A stretch of 64,000 nt of DNA, taken from assembly GCF_015905305.1 (NCBI RefSeq), contig NZ_JADZLQ010000001.1, positions 1,078,599 through 1,142,598 on the forward strand, in the 5' to 3' direction. Shown in pieces: positions 58,801 through 64,000 of this stretch; the stretch's first letter is position 1, and the number at the start of each line of letters is the position of its first letter. The DNA comes from Pinirhizobacter soli (lineage in GTDB: Bacteria; Pseudomonadota; Gammaproteobacteria; Xanthomonadales; Rhodanobacteraceae). The translations under genes and the position numbers were made by a program. Under the pieces are notes generated by a model. It made no database searches and had not been told where the DNA came from. It saw nothing but the letters and a program-made list of their open reading frames with translations.

Positions 58801-61800
58801 CCACCGTGCGCTCGGTGGCGGCCGACACGGTGCGACTGGCGCCGCGCAATGAGGACGAGCTCCGCGTGGCGGCGGCGATGGAGGCGATCCTTGCGCTACC
58901 CTCGTTGGACGTGCGCGACAATTTCTTCGCGCTGGGCGGCCATTCGCTGCTGGCCGCGCAGCTTACCGCGCGGCTCAACCGCGAGTTCAGCGTGGCGCTG
59001 TCGTTCCGCACGCTGTTCGATGCGCCGACCATCGCCGACCTTGCCCTGGCCGTGGCCAGGCAACGCGACGGTGGCCAGGCCCTGGCGACTGAACCACTGG
59101 TGGCCCAGCTCCAGCAGGACCGCGCGCCGTTGTCGTTGATGCAGCAGCGCCTGTATTCGCTGGAAGAATTGCAGCCGGGCCGGGTGACCTACAACGCGCC
59201 ATCTGCGCATCGCCTGCGCGGCAAGCTGGACGAGGCCGCCTTCGAACGCGCCTTTGCCGCGCTCATTGCGCGGCAGTCGTCGATGCGCACCTCGTTCCAC
59301 CGCATCGACGATGCCGTCGAGCAGGTGGTGGCAAGGACGGTACAACTGAAGCTGTTCCCCGCCGAGGATCTCTCGGGGCTTGCCGGCGACGAGCGCGAAG
59401 AGGTGCTGATGCAGCGCCTGCAGAAACTTACCGACACGCCGTTCGACCTGCGCCAGGGCCCCCTGTTCAGCGCCAGCATGTTCCGCCTGGCCGACGATGA
59501 ACACGTGTTCTTCTTCATGCCGCACCACATCATCTGGGACGGCTGGTCGTTCGACATCCTGTACAACGAACTGTCGCACCTGTACCGCTCGTTTGCCGAA
59601 GGTACGGAGCCCGTACTGCCGGCACTGCCGATCAGCTACGGCGATTTCGCCCAGTGGCACGCGCGCTGGCTGGAGGGTCCCCAGTTCAAGTTGCAGCTTG
59701 CGTACTGGAAGGACCGCCTCGCACACATGCAGGGCATCACCGCACTGCCTACCGATTACCCGCGCCGCCCGGGCATGTCGGGCCTTGGCCGCACCGAGTG
59801 GATCCGCATCACGCGCGAAACCACCGATGCCATGCACGAGGTGGCGCGCAAGGCCGACGCCACGCTCAACATGACGCTGCTGGCGCTGTACTACGTGCTG
59901 TTGTCGGGCATGACCGGCCAGCGGGAACTGGTGATCGGCACACCGGTACGCGGCCGCAACCACACCGAGCTTGAATCGGTGATGGGTTACTTCAACAACC
60001 TGCTTCCCCTGCACGTGAACGTGGACGAGAACCTCTCCTTCGTGGACTTCGTCCGGCATGTGCGCGAAGTGGCGATCGACAGCTTCGGTCACCCGGATGT
60101 CCCGCTGGAATACCTCCAGCGGGAACTGAAAGTGGGTAATGGCCAGGGAGCGGTGCTCTACCAGGCGCTGTTCTCCTTCCAGGACGCCCGCGGCCGCAAT
60201 GTCGACTGGGGCGGCCTGGCCCATGAACAGATCCTGTTGTTCCAGAGCGGGGCCACCGAGGACCTGGGGCTCTGGTTCCTGGAAGGTGCTGGCGGCATGG
60301 TCGGGGGCGTCACGTACAACGCTGACATCCTGCAAGGGGACACCGCGCGCATGCTGCGCGACCGCTACATCGAACTGATGTCGCGGGTGGACGGCGATCC
60401 GATGCAAACGTTGTCCCAGCTCAACGGCGCGGACGTGGGTGCGCAGGCAGTTGCACCGGAGATCGGTGCCCAGGACACCGCGACCAGCTTCGCCACGATG
60501 TTCCAGGCGCACGTGGACCGCGCCCCCGATGCCACGGCGCTTACCTCGCAAAGCTGGTCGATCGGCTACGCGGAACTTGACGGACGCGCCAACCGCATCG
60601 CCCATTGCCTGCGCAAGCGCGCCGGCACCTCGCGCACCGTGGTGGGACTGGCGGTGGAGTCCGGGATCAACCGCGTCGCTGCCTTGATCGCTTGCCTTAA
60701 GACCGGCATCACTTGCGTGTTGCTGGACCCGGCCGACGGCCTGGCCGCGCTGGCCGACCGCATCGCCGACAGTGGTGTCACGGTGCTGCTGGGCGACAGT
60801 ACGCTCGAAGCACCGCTGCAGTGGTCACGCGGGCGCGCCCTGTGGTTCGACGTGGACAACCTCGAACTGGTCGCCGCCAGCGCCGATGCCCCTGCCGCGG
60901 TGCCCGCTGCCGATGACATCGCGATCGCGGGCTACCCGCATGGACACGATGCCCATCCGGAAGCTGTGGGTATCAGCCAGCGGGCGCTGGGCCAGATGCT
61001 CGGTGACCTTGCCGCCACATTCGCCATGCCATCGGCCAGCCGGGCCCTGGTCACGGCGCGGCCATCCTCACCCAAGGCCATCGTGCAGCATCTCCTGCCG
61101 CTGGCCAGTGGTGCGGAACTGATCCTTGCCACCGATACCGATGACCTGCGGCAACTCGTCGCCAGCCGGCGGCCGGATTACCTCTTCGCAACAGCCGAAG
61201 CCTGGGCATCGCTGCAGGCGGCCGGCTGGAAAGGCCAGGCGGACCTCAACGCCGTGTGTACCGGCGGCAGCCTGGCGCCTGAAACCGCGCGCCAGATCGG
61301 CGAACGCTGCCAGGCGCTGTGGACGCTCTTCGGCATCACCGGCATCGCGCCAGTGGCTGCCGCGGGCAAGGTCGAGAACCCTGCCGACGGCGCACACGCC
61401 GGTCATCCGCTGTTCCATGCCGATATCCAGGTACTGGGTCCGGACGACCTGCCACGCCCCATCGGGGCCCTGGGCGAAGTGGCCATCGGCGGGACCTTGC
61501 GCAGTGTGCCGTTTGGCCACCGCGGTGGCGCCCATCCGGCAGCGCCGGGCCTTGTGCGCACCGGCTTCCGTGGCCGCCGCCTGCCCGGCGGCCAGCTTCA
61601 GGTGACCGGACCCATGCAGGAACAGGCATGGCGGGCACCGGTCAAACCGGCGCCTTCGGCAACGCCCATGAACCCGGCTGAGGAAAAGCTGGCGGCGATC
61701 TGGAAATCGCTGCTGTCGCTGGAAAGCGTGCGTACGGGCGACAACTTCTTCGACGTCGGTGGCCATTCGCTGCTTGCCGTGGACATGGCAACCCGCGTGC

Positions 61801-61952
61801 AACAGGAAACCGGTGTCCGGCTGAACCTCCTGGACATCGCCAATGGCACCTTGGGGACGCTCGCTGCGGAGATCGCCGCGGCGCCGCCGCCGTCGGCGAA
61901 GCCTTCGAAGTCCTCGCGAGGCGGCCTGCTGGGCCTGCTTGGCCTTCGTTGA
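55887..61952 (+). CDS. NRPS: C-A-PCP-C-A(degenerate)-PCP
   Basis: 2021 residues, start overlapping the upstream stop (ATGA). Domains: condensation (about 27-455; HHVICDG at 157-163); adenylation (about 470-985; TSGSTGRPKG near 631-640); PCP (S1020 in LGGHSLLAA); second condensation (about 1065-1490; HHIIWDG at 1213-1219); a shortened adenylation-like region (about 1533-1925); final PCP (S1961 in VGGHSLLAVD). The first A pocket reads D-I-L-Q-I-G-A-V-W-K, close to glycine. The second A lacks the P-loop (the spot reads AGYPHGHDAHPEAVG), the YGPTE block and the NGK lysine, so it should be inactive. No thioesterase or reductase; the tail is SKSSRGGLLGLLGLR. Confidence 0.93.
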   Translation: MSAQDIIATTAVEYDPFAQAALSKVAPTTAPQREIWLAASLEPEASLAYNEAISLRLRGALDIAALQAALQRLVDRHESLRATISADGQEMLIVDALSLACPLDDLSNLDEAAREAQVKAVLAHVVTVPFDLEHGPLLRTQLLRLATDEHVLVLTAHHVICDGWSFGVIVNDLAALYAEATGQAPSPGAAEAFSDFARAQASGSDPADEHYWVERFSSGAPSLDLPTDRARPRQRGFSSQREDHAIDRELVSAIRALGAKRGASLYATLLAGFGILLQRLAGQDDVVIGIPTAGQAAGGHHALVGHCVNVLPLRCSPDPATPFEGVLAQVRADLLDAFEHQQYTLGSLLARLALPRDPSRLPLVSVLFNLDQALDESTVTFPGLSFQFAGVPRAFENFELFINAVQVDGGLRLECQYNSQLFRGETIRGWLDAYETLLRSAVANATTPAGALDLLSPTARESIAALQPPATPFPRQRLAHEHFELSVDQAPDRVAVRHGKTALRYGELEARANRIARALRQRGVGRGDLVGICLGRGPDMLAALLGVMKSGAGYVPMDPLFPAERLGFMAEDAKLAALIADDTAPVGIALDEARVLSLSRDAALLDALDGTRLPRDQSAATPESIAYVIFTSGSTGRPKGVRVPHRPTSNFLASMQELTGIGADDRLVAVTTLSFDIAFLELMLPLCVGATVVLAGADDVRDGTALRTLAEESQATLMQATPAGWRVLIEAGWQGSRGFRAITGGEPLALDLAEALLSRCGQVFNAYGPTETTVWSTWWKVAAPREGIWIGTPIANTQVHVLDAHGVPCPLGVPGEIVIGGAGVTLGYLDRPELTADRFIPDTSSEDAGATMYRTGDRGRWLANGQLEHLGRLDFQVKVRGYRIEPGEIENVLADAPAVARAVVIAREDRPGDVRLVAYVVTRDGAAFDEEALVARMKTRLPDYMVPQHIIDMPSIPLLPNGKIDRKALPAPTVRSVAADTVRLAPRNEDELRVAAAMEAILALPSLDVRDNFFALGGHSLLAAQLTARLNREFSVALSFRTLFDAPTIADLALAVARQRDGGQALATEPLVAQLQQDRAPLSLMQQRLYSLEELQPGRVTYNAPSAHRLRGKLDEAAFERAFAALIARQSSMRTSFHRIDDAVEQVVARTVQLKLFPAEDLSGLAGDEREEVLMQRLQKLTDTPFDLRQGPLFSASMFRLADDEHVFFFMPHHIIWDGWSFDILYNELSHLYRSFAEGTEPVLPALPISYGDFAQWHARWLEGPQFKLQLAYWKDRLAHMQGITALPTDYPRRPGMSGLGRTEWIRITRETTDAMHEVARKADATLNMTLLALYYVLLSGMTGQRELVIGTPVRGRNHTELESVMGYFNNLLPLHVNVDENLSFVDFVRHVREVAIDSFGHPDVPLEYLQRELKVGNGQGAVLYQALFSFQDARGRNVDWGGLAHEQILLFQSGATEDLGLWFLEGAGGMVGGVTYNADILQGDTARMLRDRYIELMSRVDGDPMQTLSQLNGADVGAQAVAPEIGAQDTATSFATMFQAHVDRAPDATALTSQSWSIGYAELDGRANRIAHCLRKRAGTSRTVVGLAVESGINRVAALIACLKTGITCVLLDPADGLAALADRIADSGVTVLLGDSTLEAPLQWSRGRALWFDVDNLELVAASADAPAAVPAADDIAIAGYPHGHDAHPEAVGISQRALGQMLGDLAATFAMPSASRALVTARPSSPKAIVQHLLPLASGAELILATDTDDLRQLVASRRPDYLFATAEAWASLQAAGWKGQADLNAVCTGGSLAPETARQIGERCQALWTLFGITGIAPVAAAGKVENPADGAHAGHPLFHADIQVLGPDDLPRPIGALGEVAIGGTLRSVPFGHRGGAHPAAPGLVRTGFRGRRLPGGQLQVTGPMQEQAWRAPVKPAPSATPMNPAEEKLAAIWKSLLSLESVRTGDNFFDVGGHSLLAVDMATRVQQETGVRLNLLDIANGTLGTLAAEIAAAPPPSAKPSKSSRGGLLGLLGLR

Positions 61953-61982
61953 CATGAACACGCGCGTCGGGGGGACGCACAC

Positions 61983-63113
61983 ATGACGATGATCGCATGG
62001 CTCGCCTGCTGGGGCAGCTTTTTCCTGCTGGCGCATATCTTCGTGGGCTATCCGCTGCTGGTGTGGATGCAGGCCATCCTGCATCCACGTCCGGTCGACA
62101 AACAGCCGGTCACGCCCACGGTATCGGTGGTGATCGCCGTGCACGATGGCAATCGCTATATCCGCGGCAAGCTGCGTAATCTTGCTGCCCTGGACTATCC
62201 GGCGCACCTGGTGGAGATCATCGTGGCCTGCGATGGCTGCACGGATGTCACCCCGGCGCTGGTACGGCATTGCCGGGATCCGCGGGTAAGGTTGCTGAAA
62301 TTCGACGTGCGCCGCGGCAAGGCCGCCTGCCTGAACGATGCCGTGGCCGCGGCCACCGGCGACGTGCTGTTGCTTACCGACGTCCGCCAGAAACTCTCCC
62401 CCATGGCCCTGCGCGAGCTGGTGGCCAACCTCGCCGACGGCCGAGTGGGCGCGGTGGGCGGCGAACTGCATCTTGAAAACGTGCGCACGGGCTTTGCCAA
62501 GGGCGTGGATGCCTATTGGCGCTACGAAAAACTGATCCGCCAGTCGGAGAGCCAGTCCGGTTCCACCATTGGCGTCAGTGGCGCGATCTACGCCATGCGA
62601 CGCGACCTTTGGGAAGGCCTGCCCCAGGGCACGGTGCTCGACGACGTGCTGGTGCCCATGCAGGTGGCGGCCCACGGTTATCGCGTGGTGTTCGAACCGA
62701 AGGCCCTGGCCTGGGACCAGCCGTCGCAGGAGCCGGTCGCTGAGAGCCGGCGCAAGATCCGCACCCTCGCCGGGAATTACCAGCTGGCGCAATTGGCGCC
62801 ATGGCTACTGTCGCCGTGGCGCAACCCGCTGTGGTTTCGTTTTGTCAGCCACAAGCTTTTGCGCCTGGCCGCACCCTGGCTGGTGCTGCTGTTGACGCTG
62901 TCCACGGCGGCGCTCTTCACGCGCAGCCCGCTGTATGCGCTGATGTTCTCCGGATTGGTGGCAGCCGCGCTGATGGTCGCCGCCGGCAAGCTGCTTCCCC
63001 CATTTGGCCGATGGCTGCCCGTGCGATTGGCGCTGGCCTTCTATTACCTCAATCTATTCGCGGCGCAGGCACTTTTTGCCTTCGCCCGGAAACGGGGATT
63101 GCATTTATGGTAA
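61983..63113 (+). CDS. Family 2 membrane glycosyltransferase
   Basis: 376 residues. One N-terminal helix (about 5-30), a GT-A domain with VSVVIAVHDGNRYIRGKL, ACDGCTD (D84) and LLTDVRQ (D133), the acceptor region GVSGAIYAMRRDLW, LDDVLVPMQV near 218, and RRKIRTLAGNYQ near 255 in place of the QxxRW of processive enzymes. Three or four C-terminal helices follow. Likely elongates or modifies the cluster's glycan at the inner membrane. It starts 30 nt after the NRPS and overlaps the deacetylase by 7 nt. Confidence 0.87.
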   Translation: MTMIAWLACWGSFFLLAHIFVGYPLLVWMQAILHPRPVDKQPVTPTVSVVIAVHDGNRYIRGKLRNLAALDYPAHLVEIIVACDGCTDVTPALVRHCRDPRVRLLKFDVRRGKAACLNDAVAAATGDVLLLTDVRQKLSPMALRELVANLADGRVGAVGGELHLENVRTGFAKGVDAYWRYEKLIRQSESQSGSTIGVSGAIYAMRRDLWEGLPQGTVLDDVLVPMQVAAHGYRVVFEPKALAWDQPSQEPVAESRRKIRTLAGNYQLAQLAPWLLSPWRNPLWFRFVSHKLLRLAAPWLVLLLTLSTAALFTRSPLYALMFSGLVAAALMVAAGKLLPPFGRWLPVRLALAFYYLNLFAAQALFAFARKRGLHLW

Positions 63114-64000
63114 GCCAGGTGGAAGGCGACGGCCGGGCAACCGGCATCCGCGGCAGGATCGGCGAGATGTGTTACTCCAGCGGCCTGCTGCCGCCGCTGC
63201 AGGCCATGCGCGCCATGCTGCAGAAGGAACTGCGCATCCTGGCCTATCACCGGATCATGCCCGTTCCCGATCCGGACACCTATGAATTCGACCTGGAGTT
63301 GATCAGCGCCACGCCTGAGCGCTTCCACGAACAGATGTCGCGCATCAAGCGCCACTTCCGGCCGATGCGGTTGACCGATGTGGTGGCGGCGATGGACGCC
63401 GGCCAGTCGCTGCCACCCAATGCCGTGGCCATCACCTTCGACGACGGTTACGACGACAACTACCGCTACGCCTATCCCATCCTGAAGGACCTGGGCATAC
63501 CGGCCACCTTCTTCGTCTCCACCGGCCACATCGATACCGGCAGGCCATTCGGTTACGACTGGCTGATGCACATGATCCTGCTCACGCACGCCCCGCGGCT
63601 TGACCTGCCGGAACTGGGCATCGACGTGCCCATGCCCGCCGAACGCGCCCGGCGCCGCGAACTGGGCGGCAATGTGCTGCTGCAGATGAAGAACATCGAT
63701 GCCTTCGCGCAGGAGGCGTTGATCGCGCGGCTTGAACGCGAGTGGAACCTACCCTGCGACCATACGCCCGACGACTGCCGGCCGATGAGCTGGGACCAAT
63801 TGCGCCAGATGGCCGCCGCCGGGCTCGAGATCGGATCGCATGGCGTGCACCACCGCATGCTGGCCAAGATGTCCCCCGATGCCATGGTGCGAGAGGTACG
63901 CGAATCGAAGGCTACGCTCGATCGCGAGATCGGCGCCGATACCGTGGTGATGTCCTATCCGGTGGGTGGCGACCGCGCCTACGACCGTACGGTGATGGAT
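63107..64000 (+). CDS. Polysaccharide deacetylase (CE4 family), 3' end outside window
   Basis: 298 codons are visible and the gene runs off the right edge. The NodB domain shows AYHRI, the catalytic TFDDGYDDNY (D112, D113), the metal-binding H244-x3-H248 in GSHGVHHRM, and SYPVGG. CE4 enzymes remove N-acetyl groups from amino sugar polymers, which would create free amines on the glycan. Coupled by a 7-nt overlap to the glycosyltransferase. Confidence 0.9.
   Translation, partial: MVSQVEGDGRATGIRGRIGEMCYSSGLLPPLQAMRAMLQKELRILAYHRIMPVPDPDTYEFDLELISATPERFHEQMSRIKRHFRPMRLTDVVAAMDAGQSLPPNAVAITFDDGYDDNYRYAYPILKDLGIPATFFVSTGHIDTGRPFGYDWLMHMILLTHAPRLDLPELGIDVPMPAERARRRELGGNVLLQMKNIDAFAQEALIARLEREWNLPCDHTPDDCRPMSWDQLRQMAAAGLEIGSHGVHHRMLAKMSPDAMVREVRESKATLDREIGADTVVMSYPVGGDRAYDRTVMD

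Noticed and set aside
58896-60605. 569-codon minus-strand frame opposite the second synthetase
   Set aside because: Antisense shadow of condensation and carrier domains with intact catalytic motifs on the plus strand.
61700-61952. Thioesterase or reductase domain at the end of the second synthetase
   Set aside because: The protein ends about 60 residues after the carrier serine; there is no GxSxG or Rossmann motif in the tail, nor a separate thioesterase gene in the window.

Overview
The window is GC-rich DNA of a gammaproteobacterium, most likely a Rhodanobacteraceae/Xanthomonadales member of the Luteibacter-Dyella-Rhodanobacter type. This rests on the housekeeping order rng / maf-rlmH-rsfS-nadD-holA-lptE-leuS, a split pqiA in a pqiAABC cluster, a cyo operon ending in a SURF1 gene, and protein sequences of that flavour. 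It is an inference; no rRNA or tRNA gene is present to fix it.

Layout. 1-9886: core genes read leftward (RNase G, cut by the window edge; Maf, RlmH, RsfS, NadD, HolA, LptE, LeuS). A rightward two-component system sits between rng and maf. 9971-13500: a four-gene overlapping pqi-type lipid transport operon. 13676-15009: a CnoX-like thioredoxin/TPR protein and a DUF4442 protein. 15016-16900: a small exported protein and an MHS-type transporter. 17048-21843: cytochrome bo3 quinol oxidase (cyoABCD) plus SURF1. 21844-25752: an accessory stretch with a 5'-truncated ParD antitoxin remnant, small exported proteins, a hairpin cluster, a PhyH dioxygenase, an NTF2-like protein and a tautomerase. 25769-29736: a BlaI/BlaR1-type regulatory pair followed by a gene for an exported HExxH protein. 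That gene's promoter carries two matching 18-bp inverted repeats, so the locus looks like a self-contained regulon. 29881-38241: small regulator/target pairs (AraC, HxlR with clear operators, an RclR-like AraC next to a shortened YkgB/RclC gene), an M3 oligopeptidase, an esterase-like protein and an FAD monooxygenase. 38601-40517: an M61 peptidase with a PDZ domain, followed by a strong terminator and a 30-bp perfect inverted repeat.

40821 to the right edge is the most interesting region. It is a probable exopolysaccharide/secondary-metabolite cluster: a UDP-sugar C6 dehydrogenase, a UDP-glucuronate 4-epimerase-like enzyme, a GMC oxidoreductase, an Sfp-type phosphopantetheinyl transferase, an EpsB-type initiating sugar phosphotransferase, a J-domain membrane protein, an exported protein of unknown function, two giant translationally coupled assembly-line proteins, a family 2 glycosyltransferase and a polysaccharide deacetylase (cut by the edge). 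The assembly line reads A-PCP-KS-AT-ACP-aminotransferase / C-A-PCP-C-A(degenerate)-PCP. There is no ketoreductase and no thioesterase. Binding-pocket residues read by eye resemble valine (first A) and glycine (second A). The predicted backbone is an aliphatic amino acid extended by malonate, beta-transaminated, then joined to glycine. The dead third adenylation domain, the lack of a release domain and the position among sugar-polymer genes raise the possibility that the peptide is handed to a sugar or polymer rather than released by hydrolysis; this last step is speculation.
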